Part shown: positions 8,876-17,230 of the stretch, one piece after another
Position numbering within the stretch: the stretch's first letter is position 1
Layout of the letters: each line of letters opens with the position of its first letter
Source of the DNA: Thioclava sp. JE_KL1
Lineage (GTDB): Bacteria; Pseudomonadota; Alphaproteobacteria; Rhodobacterales; Rhodobacteraceae
Assembly: GCF_009296265.1 (NCBI RefSeq)
Contig: NZ_WBJS01000013.1
Coordinates: forward strand, 1-53,358
Direction: 5' to 3'
Length of the DNA stretch: 53,358 nt
Made by a program: the position numbers and the translations under genes
Notes under the pieces: generated by a model
Told to the model about the DNA's origin: nothing
What the model saw: only the letters and a program-made list of their open reading frames with translations
Databases searched by the model: none

Positions 8876-10681
8876 CTAACTTGATGGTGTTCTCAGCACC
8901 CGGTCAGCGCGTTGCTGGATCTTTCCGAGTGCCTTGCGCGGGGGAATGACCCCGCGCAGCATGTCGTGGATTTCCTGTCCGCAAATTTCGATCAACTCGC
9001 AGATGCGCGGCAGCGGCGGGCGCGGCCAGAATTGCAGCTCGTCGCGCCAGGACATCGCATCCACCGCTTCGAAGATCGGCGACAGATGCTGTACTTGAGG
9101 ATCGGCGCCGACCGAGTAGCGCGGCACCGTCCGGCTGCCGTTGAGCACGTAAAGCTTCTGCGCCGCGGGCGATGTGAAGGCGATCAGCGCCTCGGCGGCG
9201 GCGGCGCGCCGCTCCTCGGGCAGGTTGGCGGGGATCGCGAGCACATAGCCGCCCACCGGGGCGACAGGCTTGGCACCAAGCCCCGTCGGGTGCGGAAGAT
9301 AGCCGGTCGTGTTATGGGCCGGCGAATTCGTGTCGAGTTCGAAATACGGCGCGAGCAGCGTGTAGCCATAGGCCATCGCGACCTTACCCGCCGCATAGGG
9401 GCGCACGCGTTCGTACCACGACATCGACAGGATATCGGGCGGCGAGACGCTCATCAGTTCCAGCAGGTACTCGGCGGCCGCCTCGGTCGCGGGAGTGTCG
9501 AACTGCGCTACGAAATCTTCGCGGTCCAGATGATCGGCGTCGAACCCGCCCGCAACCGGGTCGAGATTGACGACCGGCTGGCCGAAATCGGCCATCGCCA
9601 TGATGAAGGTGTGCCCCAGCGCGGTGCCGCGCGCGGCGTTCCAGGCGATGCCGTAGCGGCCATGCGCGGGGTCGTGGAAATGGCGCGCGGCCTCGAGCAC
9701 GAGATCGGACGTGGTCGGCGGCGTCAGCCCGGCTTCGGCGAAGAGGTCCTTGCGGTAGAACAGCAGCTCCGGCGTGGTCTGGCTGGGCACGCCATAGGGA
9801 CGGCCTTCCCAATGCGCGCCACGCCAGCCCGCGGTGTGAAAATCGCTCGGATCGAGGCGTGAGATGTCCATCACCTCGTCGAGCGGCATCAGAAGACCCT
9901 TTTTCGCGAATTCTCCGATCCAGGGCAGGTCGACGGCGATGATGTCGTAATGGCTGGTCTTGCGGGCCGCGTTGCGCAGAGTCTCTTCGTGTAGCCGGTC
10001 GATCGAGAAGGCCCGCTGCGAGATCGAGGTGCCCACGATATGTTCGAACTGGCGTTTTAGGTTCTCCATCACCATGAAGGTCGGGTCGCCATGGACCAGA
10101 ACGCGCAGGCCGCCCGACACCGAGATCGGCTCGGGTAGCACCGAGGGCGGGGCGATCGAATGCCCGGCGAGATAGGTGCCGCCGAAGTAGTAGTCGCGCT
10201 CGCCCCCGTCGGATTCGGCGAGATGACGGCGCGCCAGGCGACCGACGCGGTCCGACAGCTGCCCCCAGTTCGTCAGCAGTTGTGTGCTGGCATGAAGCGA
10301 AACCGTCTTGCCCGAGCGGGTGCGCGGGCGCTGTTCGATCATCCCGGCATCGACCATGTCCGACAGTTTGCGCATCGCGGTCGCATAGGGCACGCCCGAG
10401 GCGGCGACGAGCGACGAGGGCGTGACGATCTTTCCCTCCAGATGGCAGCGCACCAGATGGGTAGCCATCGCGAAATAAGGGTTCGGCGCGGAAAGCGAGA
10501 GCGTGGAATCGATCTCCTCGGCCAGCGACTCGAGCAGATCAATCATCGACAGCGCGGTGTCCTTATCCTGAACGACGGACGCGCTCGACGCCGGAGCGCC
10601 GATATGTCCATGTTGGATATTTTGCGGATCGAATTTGGTCACGCGTTCTGGTCCGAGCTGTGGTTTTGGTTGCTTCGCCAT
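8876..10681 (-). CDS. Putative one-component regulator: winged HTH fused to family-1 solute-binding-protein domain
   Basis: A 601-residue protein with no signal peptide. Residues about 70-130 look like a winged helix-turn-helix (GKIVTPSSLVAASGVPYATA, then MRKLSDMVDAGMIEQRP). Residues about 190-600 resemble a family-1 extracellular solute-binding protein (GLRVLVHGDPTF, IIAVDLPWIGEFAKKGLLMPL, FYRKDLFAEAGL, MAYGYTLLAPYF). Because it lacks an export signal and carries a DNA-binding segment, it should be a cytoplasmic sensor-regulator. The start at 10681 has a GGAGGG ribosome site; an upstream in-frame ATG at 10738 is less well supported. It heads the leftward operon and faces the ABC operon across the dyads at 10734-10765. 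Ligand unknown. Confidence 0.75.
   Translation of the reverse strand: MAKQPKPQLGPERVTKFDPQNIQHGHIGAPASSASVVQDKDTALSMIDLLESLAEEIDSTLSLSAPNPYFAMATHLVRCHLEGKIVTPSSLVAASGVPYATAMRKLSDMVDAGMIEQRPRTRSGKTVSLHASTQLLTNWGQLSDRVGRLARRHLAESDGGERDYYFGGTYLAGHSIAPPSVLPEPISVSGGLRVLVHGDPTFMVMENLKRQFEHIVGTSISQRAFSIDRLHEETLRNAARKTSHYDIIAVDLPWIGEFAKKGLLMPLDEVMDISRLDPSDFHTAGWRGAHWEGRPYGVPSQTTPELLFYRKDLFAEAGLTPPTTSDLVLEAARHFHDPAHGRYGIAWNAARGTALGHTFIMAMADFGQPVVNLDPVAGGFDADHLDREDFVAQFDTPATEAAAEYLLELMSVSPPDILSMSWYERVRPYAAGKVAMAYGYTLLAPYFELDTNSPAHNTTGYLPHPTGLGAKPVAPVGGYVLAIPANLPEERRAAAAEALIAFTSPAAQKLYVLNGSRTVPRYSVGADPQVQHLSPIFEAVDAMSWRDELQFWPRPPLPRICELIEICGQEIHDMLRGVIPPRKALGKIQQRADRVLRTPSS
10602..10620. promoter_or_regulatory. 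operator-like dyad 1 (inside the regulator's 5' coding region)
   Basis: The core TCCATGTTGGA (10607-10617) has TCCA/TGGA arms and ATAT on its outer flanks. It matches the two dyads at 10734 and 10755, and lies about 127 bp from the nearer one, inside the first codons of the regulator. It is suggestive of a distal operator for looping; the role is inferred. Confidence 0.4.
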
Positions 10682-10730
10682 AGGGCCCTCCGAAAGATGT
10701 CCAAATCGAGGATCGTTCACCTTAACGAAA

Positions 10731-10767
10731 ATATCCATTATGGATGACTCAATATCCGAAATGGATA
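10731..10767. promoter_or_regulatory. paired operator-like dyads 2 and 3 in the divergent control region
   Basis: Two cores, TCCATTATGGA (10734-10744) and TCCGAAATGGA (10755-10765), are each flanked by AT-rich ATA/AAT. They share the pattern TCC-N5-GGA and start 21 bp apart, two helical turns. They lie between the divergent regulator and the ABC binding-protein gene, where an operator for the wHTH regulator would be expected. Binding is not shown. Confidence 0.55.
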
Positions 10768-10907
10768 AGTTGGCGGGCGAAAGCGGGGGCTGCTGTCGGA
10801 ATGATCAGGTTGTGCCGCCGGTGGATTCGGGCTGCATGGCAAGAGCTCAGGAGGGGGCGACTGCCACAGTCTCACCGGCCGGACTGAAACTTCATGGGAG
10901 GATAACA

Positions 10908-11858
10908 ATGAAAAGATCGATGAAGGCGCTCGTCGCCGGAACCACCGCAGTCGCGACGCTCGCGTTCGCTGGCGGTGCATGGGCCGAACAGATGAAGATC
11001 GGCATCACGCAGAACAACGTCGGGGTGGACAGCTATCAGACCACCTACGAGAAGGCGTTCAAGGAAGCGGCCGCGGCCAATCCCGACGTCGATGCGGTCG
11101 TGCTCGATGCGGGTGGCGACGTGGCGCGCCAGATCGCGCAGATCCAGGATCTCGTGCAGCAGAACGTGCAGGCGATCATCGTCTGGCCGACCAACGGCAA
11201 GGCCGTGGTCCCCGCGGTCAAGAAGGCGCATGACGCGGGCATCCCCGTCATCATCACCAACTCCAACATCGCCGAGCAGGGCATGCCCTTCATCGCGGCC
11301 TTCTCGGGCCCGAACAATATCGAGCAGGGCAAGGAAGCAGCGGACATGATGTGCACCGGCCTCAACGGCAAGGGCGACATCGTGCAGATCTCGGGCAAGC
11401 CGGGCTACACCACCGCGATCGAACGCCAGAAGGGCTTCGAGGACGAGCTGGCCAAAGCCTGCCCGGACGTGAAGATCATGGACACCCAGCCGGGTGACTG
11501 GAACCGCGAGAAGTCGCAGCGCGTCATGGAAGATTTCCTCGTGAAATATCCGCAGATCGACGGCGTCTATGCGGCCGACGACAACATGGGCGTCGGTGCG
11601 CTCAACGCCGCCAAGGCTGCGGGCCGTGCCAAGGACATCAAGTTCGTCGGCGCCACCAACTTCGCGGTCGGCTACGAGGCGATGAAGAAGGGCGAGTATT
11701 ACGGCTCGGTCTACCAGTCGCCGATCGACGATGCGAAAAACGCGCTTCAGACCGCGATCGACGTGATCCAGGGCAAGGACGTTCCGAAGATGAACTACTT
11801 CAAGACGCCCCAGATCACCGAGAAGAACATGGACCAGTTCGAGAAGCCCGCCTTCTGA
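10908..11858 (+). CDS. Sugar ABC transporter substrate-binding protein (RbsB-like)
   Basis: A 316-residue periplasmic binding protein of the ribose/xylose type. It has a cleavable signal peptide (MKRSMKALVAG to GGAWA, about 24 residues) and a periplasmic-binding-protein fold: IGITQNNVGVDSYQTTYE, QNVQAIIVWPTNGKAVVPAV, GDWNREKSQRVMEDFL and YAADDNMGVGALNAAKAAG. The start at 10908 has a GGGAGG site 8 bp upstream; longer in-frame extensions lack a signal peptide at their start. It heads the rightward operon and supplies ligand to the two permeases and the double ATPase. The ligand is probably a sugar, polyol or similar small molecule. Confidence 0.92.
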   Translation: MKRSMKALVAGTTAVATLAFAGGAWAEQMKIGITQNNVGVDSYQTTYEKAFKEAAAANPDVDAVVLDAGGDVARQIAQIQDLVQQNVQAIIVWPTNGKAVVPAVKKAHDAGIPVIITNSNIAEQGMPFIAAFSGPNNIEQGKEAADMMCTGLNGKGDIVQISGKPGYTTAIERQKGFEDELAKACPDVKIMDTQPGDWNREKSQRVMEDFLVKYPQIDGVYAADDNMGVGALNAAKAAGRAKDIKFVGATNFAVGYEAMKKGEYYGSVYQSPIDDAKNALQTAIDVIQGKDVPKMNYFKTPQITEKNMDQFEKPAF

Positions 11859-11936
11859 TCTCTCCTCCCCGCGGGCATGGGCGCAGGCGACGGGCCGGCC
11901 CATGCCCAACTTATTGCAGGCAAAATGGAGATTTTA

Positions 11937-12734
11937 ATGGGACGCGTATCTGGACGGGTCTGTCTCGTGACGGGCGCTGCGCGCGGAATTGGACGCGCAA
12001 TTGCCGAGGCGCTGTTGGAAGAGGGGGCGGATGTCTGTTTCGCCGATCTCAACGGCGAACGGGTCGCTGAACTTGCCGCGGAGAACGCGGCGCGGGCAGA
12101 GGCCGCAGGCGGCCGGGCGATGTCGGCGCAGGTCGATGTGACCAAGCGCGATCAGGTGCGCGCGATGATGGAACAGGTGGCTGAACAGTTTGGCCGAGTT
12201 GACGTGGTGTTCAACAATGCCGGGGTGAACCGGCCGATGAACTTCCTCGATGTGACCGAGGAAAACTGGCATTTCATCATGGATATCAATGCGCTCGGCA
12301 CGTTGATCGGGATGCAGGAAGCGGCCCGGCAGATGATCGCGCAGGGTGGAGGCGGCAAGATCGTCAACACCGCCTCGATCGCGAGCCGTCAGGGCTTCGA
12401 CAATGTCGCGCCCTATTGTGCCTCGAAATGGGCGGTTGTCTCGCTCACGCAATCGGGTGCGCGCGATCTCGCGAAGCACGATATTACGGTGACAGGTTTT
12501 GCTCCGGGCGTGGTGGCGACCGAGATGTGGGAAGAGGTCGATCGCGACCTGATGGAAATCGGTGCGGCGAAGATGCCGGGGCAGGCGATGGAGGAATTCG
12601 CCTCTGGCATCCTGCGCGGACGCGTGGCGCGCCCCGTCGACATCACCGGAACGACAACGTTCCTCGCCTCGCCCGATAGCGACTACATGACGGGACAGAT
12701 CGTGATGATCGACGGTGGGATGACCTTGGTCTGA
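11937..12734 (+). CDS. Short-chain dehydrogenase/reductase (SDR)
   Basis: A 265-residue classical SDR with TGAARGIGRA for NAD(P) binding, NNAGVNRPMN, the catalytic serine in NTASIASRQG, and YCASK. The C terminus (TGQIVMIDGGMTLV) is standard. Sorbitol/acetoin-type polyol dehydrogenases share this layout; the substrate is inferred to be the imported compound or its product. The start at 11937 follows GGAG; an ATG 12 bases earlier is in frame but has a weaker site. It lies between the binding-protein and permease genes, showing that enzyme and transport genes are one operon. Confidence 0.88.
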   Translation: MGRVSGRVCLVTGAARGIGRAIAEALLEEGADVCFADLNGERVAELAAENAARAEAAGGRAMSAQVDVTKRDQVRAMMEQVAEQFGRVDVVFNNAGVNRPMNFLDVTEENWHFIMDINALGTLIGMQEAARQMIAQGGGGKIVNTASIASRQGFDNVAPYCASKWAVVSLTQSGARDLAKHDITVTGFAPGVVATEMWEEVDRDLMEIGAAKMPGQAMEEFASGILRGRVARPVDITGTTTFLASPDSDYMTGQIVMIDGGMTLV

Positions 12735-12779
12735 CCCGCCGTCAGCGGCAGCGAGGAGGCTGCCCGACGGGAGGAGAAA

Positions 12780-13838
12780 ATGGCGAATTTTCATGTGGAG
12801 AAGCCGGTCGCCTCGCGCGGCCAGCAAACTGCGCGCGTGGCGCGTGACATCAGGGGGGGTGGAATGAACCGAGACAGGTGGAAAACGATCGCGAGCGTTC
12901 TGGCGCGACAGGGCATTCTGGTGGCCTTCGCGCTGTTCCTGATCGGGTTTTCGATCTTTTCGGACCGGTTCCTGTCGCCTGAGAACATCCTCTCTGTGAT
13001 GCGTTCATCCGCGATCATCGGGGTGATGGCGCTCGGCGTGACGGTGGTGGTGATCGGAGGCAATCTCGATCTGTCCGTGGGTTCGATGCTGTCCTTCTCG
13101 ACGGTTCTGGTGGTCGATCTGCATGACAAGATCGGCCCGGCCCCGGCCATTGGCGTGATGCTTGTGGCAACATTGGCACTGGGGGCGGTGAACGGCCTTC
13201 TGGTCGGTGTCGCACGGCTCAATTCCCTGATCGTGACGCTCGGGATGCTTTCGGCGATTCAGGGGCTTACGCTGATCTATTCGGGCGGCAAGAACGTCGA
13301 TATCGTCAATCAGGACCAGACCTGGTTCAAGATTTTCGGGCGTGGCACCATCGCGGATATTCCGACGCCCATCGTGATCTTCGCGGTCGGCGCGATCTTG
13401 TTGCACCTGATGATGGCCTATACGCCCTTCGGGCGACGCATCTACGCCACGGGCGGCAATGCGACGGCGGCGGTGTTCTCCGGCGTGCGGCGCTCCCGCG
13501 TGGTGTTCCTGACCTATCTGATCTCGGCCTCCGGTGTCGCAATTGCCGCGATCATCCTCGGCAGCCGGGTCATGGGCTCGCAGAACAATGTCGGCCAAGG
13601 CTACGAGCTGCAGGTGCTGGCCGGGGTGATCCTTGGCGGGACCTCGCTGCTGGGCGGTGCGGGCACGATCTGGAAGACGGTGATCGGCGTGCTGATCCTC
13701 GGCTTCATCCAGAACGGCCTGCTGCTGATGGGCTTCGAATATTACGTGCAGTGGCTGGTGACCTGGGTGGTGATCATCCTCGCCGTCTGGCTCGACATCG
13801 CGGCCAAGCGTGGCCGGCTGCTTTCCCCGATCGCCTGA
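12780..13838 (+). CDS. Sugar ABC transporter permease (RbsC-like) 1
   Basis: A 352-residue integral membrane permease of the ribose/xylose family, with about 8-10 hydrophobic segments. The family signature GVTVVVIGGNLDLSVGSM (about 83-100) and the loop GTSLLGGAGTIWKT are present. The first 28 residues are hydrophilic and may be an extension: a second ATG at 12864 (MNRDRWKT) also has a strong GGGGGG site. The 12780 start has a GGAGGAG-type site and is kept. It pairs with the second permease gene 10 bp downstream to form a heterodimeric channel. Confidence 0.9.
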   Translation: MANFHVEKPVASRGQQTARVARDIRGGGMNRDRWKTIASVLARQGILVAFALFLIGFSIFSDRFLSPENILSVMRSSAIIGVMALGVTVVVIGGNLDLSVGSMLSFSTVLVVDLHDKIGPAPAIGVMLVATLALGAVNGLLVGVARLNSLIVTLGMLSAIQGLTLIYSGGKNVDIVNQDQTWFKIFGRGTIADIPTPIVIFAVGAILLHLMMAYTPFGRRIYATGGNATAAVFSGVRRSRVVFLTYLISASGVAIAAIILGSRVMGSQNNVGQGYELQVLAGVILGGTSLLGGAGTIWKTVIGVLILGFIQNGLLLMGFEYYVQWLVTWVVIILAVWLDIAAKRGRLLSPIA

Positions 13839-13848
13839 GGAGGAGACA

Positions 13849-14838
13849 ATGGCGGATACCGTTATCAAATCGCCCGTGCGTTGGCTCGCTGCCAACCCGA
13901 TCTGGGGCTTCATCGTTCTGATCTTCGTGTTCTTCAGCTTCGCGAACCCCTACTTCTTCGCGCTGCAGAACTTCCAGAACATCCTCGTGCAGACCTCGAC
14001 CATCGGGTTGATCGCGCTCGGCATGACGCTGGTGATGATCAACGGCAATATCGACCTGAGCGTCGGTGCGGTCGTGGCGCTCGCGGCCAGCCTCTGCGTC
14101 GATATCCAGGGCTGGGAGATGTTTGCGGACTGGGGCAACTGGGCGATTGCGCCAGGCGTGATCGCGGCGCTGATTGCAGGAACGGCGCTTGGCGCGCTCA
14201 ATGGCTTCATCGTCTGGAAGACGGGGGTCGATGCCTTCATCGTCACGCTGGGCGCGATGCTCGGCGTGCGTGGCCTCGTCTTCGTCTACACCAAGGAGCA
14301 GTCCTTCTTCGCGATGAATTTCGCCTTCTCGGACTTCGGCTCGAGCAACATGGGCCCGTTGCCGACATTGGCGGTGTTGTTCCTCGTTTGCACGGCGGCG
14401 GTGTATTTCCTGCTCGCGAGGACGGTTCATGGCCGGAATACCTATGCGGTGGGCGGTAACCGCTCGGCTGCGGTGAATGCCGGGATCCGGGTCGGGCCGC
14501 ATATGCTGATCAACTTCATGATCGTGGGCTTCTTCGCGGCGCTCGCGGGGGTGACGCTATCGAGCCAGATGGGCGCTGCGACCCCGAACCTCGGCACCAA
14601 TTACGAGCTTTGGGTGATCACCTCGGTCGTTCTTGGCGGCACCAAGCTTAATGGCGGGGCAGGGACGATCCTTGGCACGCTGGGCGGGGTTCTCGCGATC
14701 GGCATCCTGCGCAACGGGATGAACCTGATGCAGGTGCCCGCTTTCTACGTGCTGGTGATCCTCGGGACGATCCTGATCGCCGTGCTGCTTCTCGACAAGC
14801 AGCTGAACCGCAAGGGCAAAGAGGAGCTTCGGGTATGA
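13849..14838 (+). CDS. Sugar ABC transporter permease (RbsC-like) 2
   Basis: A 329-residue polytopic permease starting MADTVIKSPVRWLAANP. It has the RbsC-type motif GMTLVMINGNIDLSVGAV and the loop VLGGTKLNGGAGTILGT. An AGGAGG site precedes the ATG at 13849. It overlaps the ATPase gene by the four bases ATGA, implying translational coupling. Having two different permeases is common where the importer recognises an unusual substrate; that is context, not proof. Confidence 0.9.
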   Translation: MADTVIKSPVRWLAANPIWGFIVLIFVFFSFANPYFFALQNFQNILVQTSTIGLIALGMTLVMINGNIDLSVGAVVALAASLCVDIQGWEMFADWGNWAIAPGVIAALIAGTALGALNGFIVWKTGVDAFIVTLGAMLGVRGLVFVYTKEQSFFAMNFAFSDFGSSNMGPLPTLAVLFLVCTAAVYFLLARTVHGRNTYAVGGNRSAAVNAGIRVGPHMLINFMIVGFFAALAGVTLSSQMGAATPNLGTNYELWVITSVVLGGTKLNGGAGTILGTLGGVLAIGILRNGMNLMQVPAFYVLVILGTILIAVLLLDKQLNRKGKEELRV

Positions 14839-16361
14839 GCGACGTTGCTGCAACCAAAATCCCCGCGCTGCAACTCAAGGGAATCGTCAAGACCTTCCCC
14901 GGTGTGCGCGCGCTCGACGACGTGACATTCGACGTCCGCGCGGGCGAGGTCCACGCGCTTCTGGGCGAGAACGGCGCGGGCAAGTCGACCCTGATGAAGG
15001 TGCTCGCCGGGATGTATCAGCCCGACGAGGGCACGATCGAGATCGAGGGCACCCCGGTCACGATGCGCACACCCCTCGAGGCGAAACGACGCGGCGTGGT
15101 GCTGATCCACCAGGAGCTGTCGCTGGCCGAGGAGATGACGGTCGCCGAGAACATCTACCTTGGCGAACTGCCCCGCCGGAGCCTTGGCCGGGTCGACTGG
15201 AAGACGCTCTTCGCCAAGTCGGAGGAAATCCTCAAACGGCTCAATTGCGGCTTCGGCCCGAAGGACCGGGTCGGCGCACTCTCCATCGCCAACCAGCAGA
15301 TGGTCGAGATCGCCCGCGCGCTGACGGTGGATGCGAAGGTCGTGATTTTCGACGAACCGACCGCCTCGCTGACCGATGCCGAGAAGGTGGTGCTGTTCGA
15401 GATCATCAACGACCTGAAAGCGCGCGGCGTGGGCATCGTCTACATTTCGCACCGGATGGACGAGATCTTCACGCTGGCCGACAGGATCTCGGTGCTGCGC
15501 GACGGTGGCTATCGCGGCACGCTGGTTGCGGGCGACACCACCGAGGACGAGGTGATTCAACTGATGATCGGGCGCTCGCTCGACCTGTCGCGCCGTCAGC
15601 ATGCCGAGGTGAAGACCGGTGAGGTCGCCCTGAAGGTCGAGGGGCTAAGCTGCGGTAAGCTGTTTCAGGACGTCAGCTTCGAGCTGCGCGAGGGCGAGGT
15701 GCTGGGCTTCTACGGTCTTGTCGGCGCCGGGCGCACCGAGATTGCCGAGACGCTGTTCGGCCTGCGCCGTCCCACCGCCGGCACGATCGAGATCGACGGC
15801 AAGGAAACCGCGATCCACTCGCCCGCCGATGCGATCGCGAAGGGTATCTCGCTGGTGCCCGAAAGCCGCAAGGAACAGGGGCTGGTGCTCGGCATGAACT
15901 GCCGCGACAACATCACCCTGCCGCAGGTCGGCGATCTGACCTCGGGGCCCTTCGTCTCGGACGGGGCGGAGATCGCGATCTTCGACCAGTATCGCGACAC
16001 GCTGAAGATCAAGACGCCCAGCTGGCGGCAGGCGGTCGGCAACCTCTCTGGCGGCAACCAGCAGAAGATCGTGATCGGGAAGTGGCTGGCGATGCATCCG
16101 CGCATCCTGATCGTGGACGAGCCGACGCGCGGCATCGACGTGGGCTCGAAATCCGAGATTCACGACCTGATCCGCGAACTCGCGCGCTCGGGTTACGCGG
16201 TGATCGTGATTTCGTCGGAAATGCCCGAAGTGCTGCATGTCTCGGACCGCATCCTCGCGATGTATCATGGTCGGGTGATCCGCCGCTTCACCGCCGAGGA
16301 GGTGACGGAGGACAGCCTCGTCGCCGCGATTTCGGGGATCGAGCAAGAACAGGTGGCGTGA
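14835..16361 (+). CDS. Sugar ABC transporter ATP-binding protein (RbsA/XylG-like, two nucleotide-binding domains)
   Basis: A 508-residue tandem ATPase. The first domain has Walker A GENGAGKST (about 46-54), LSIANQQMVEIARAL and the Walker B IFDEPTASL. The second has the degenerate Walker A GLVGAGRTE, the signature LSGGNQQKIVIGKWL and VDEPTRGIDVGS. A weakened second Walker A is usual in this family. It energises the two RbsC-like permeases. Start and stop both overlap neighbours by ATGA/TGATG arrangements, so the operon is tightly coupled. Confidence 0.93.
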   Translation: MSDVAATKIPALQLKGIVKTFPGVRALDDVTFDVRAGEVHALLGENGAGKSTLMKVLAGMYQPDEGTIEIEGTPVTMRTPLEAKRRGVVLIHQELSLAEEMTVAENIYLGELPRRSLGRVDWKTLFAKSEEILKRLNCGFGPKDRVGALSIANQQMVEIARALTVDAKVVIFDEPTASLTDAEKVVLFEIINDLKARGVGIVYISHRMDEIFTLADRISVLRDGGYRGTLVAGDTTEDEVIQLMIGRSLDLSRRQHAEVKTGEVALKVEGLSCGKLFQDVSFELREGEVLGFYGLVGAGRTEIAETLFGLRRPTAGTIEIDGKETAIHSPADAIAKGISLVPESRKEQGLVLGMNCRDNITLPQVGDLTSGPFVSDGAEIAIFDQYRDTLKIKTPSWRQAVGNLSGGNQQKIVIGKWLAMHPRILIVDEPTRGIDVGSKSEIHDLIRELARSGYAVIVISSEMPEVLHVSDRILAMYHGRVIRRFTAEEVTEDSLVAAISGIEQEQVA

Positions 16362-17230
16362 TGCGGATCGGTTTTGCAGGTTTAGGGCGCATGGGCGCCC
16401 CGATGGCGCGCAACCTGATCGCCGCGGGGCATCAGGTGAGTGTCTGGAACCGCTCGCCCGAGCGTGCCGAGGCCTTTGCGCTCGAAACCGGGGCAGGGGT
16501 AGCCGCCACGCCGCGTGCCTTGGCCGAGGGGGCGGAGGTCGTCGTCACGATGCTGGCCGATGATGCGGCATCTTCTGCCGTGCATCTTGGTGAGGACGGT
16601 CTCTTCGCCGCTTCCGGCCCGCTGACGCTTCTGGAGATGGGCACGTTGAGCCCCGATCACATCGCCGATCTTGCGGGCAAGGCGCCTGCGGGCTGGCAGG
16701 TGATCGACGCGCCGGTCTCCGGCTCCACCGCGGCGGCAGAGGGCGCGAGCCTGATGATCATGGCGGGCTGCTCCGAAGAGCAGGCAGCGCCACTGCGCCC
16801 CGCGCTCGATGCGATGGGCAAGACGCTGATCTGTCTGGGCAATGTGGGCGACGGCGCGGTGATGAAGCTCGCGGTGAACATGCTGATCCACAGCCTCAAC
16901 CAGACCCTGGCCGAGGCGCTGAGCCTAACCGACGCAGCAGGCATCGACACAAGCACGGCCTTTGCCGCGATCGAAGCCTCGGCCGCCGCCGCGCCGATGC
17001 TGAGCTACCGCAAGCCGCTCTATCTCGACGAGGCGGCCCATCCCGTCAGTTTCACCGTGGCGCTTGCGCGCAAGGATATGGAGGTCACGCAGGCGCTGGC
17101 CGCGCAGCTTGGCGTCGGGCTGCCGCAGGGCGATGTCGTGCTGGAGCGTCTGCGCGCTGCCGAGACGGCGGGCCGAGGCGCGCGCGACATGGCCTCGATG
17201 GTCGATTTTACGCGAAAGGATAAATCATGA
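16361..17230 (+). CDS. Beta-hydroxyacid dehydrogenase (3-hydroxyisobutyrate/tartronate-semialdehyde reductase family)
   Basis: A 289-residue NAD(P) enzyme. The N-terminal Rossmann motif is GFAGLGRMGAPMARNLIAAG. The substrate segment APVSGSTAAAEGASL and the catalytic lysine segment GDGAVMKLAVNML are clear. The family interconverts beta-hydroxy acids and semialdehydes. The start at 16361 is the ATG that overlaps the ATPase stop (TGATG). In this operon it may handle a hydroxy-acid or semialdehyde intermediate that could connect to the GabD-like dehydrogenase on the opposite arm. Exact substrate not assignable. Confidence 0.88.
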   Translation: MRIGFAGLGRMGAPMARNLIAAGHQVSVWNRSPERAEAFALETGAGVAATPRALAEGAEVVVTMLADDAASSAVHLGEDGLFAASGPLTLLEMGTLSPDHIADLAGKAPAGWQVIDAPVSGSTAAAEGASLMIMAGCSEEQAAPLRPALDAMGKTLICLGNVGDGAVMKLAVNMLIHSLNQTLAEALSLTDAAGIDTSTAFAAIEASAAAAPMLSYRKPLYLDEAAHPVSFTVALARKDMEVTQALAAQLGVGLPQGDVVLERLRAAETAGRGARDMASMVDFTRKDKS

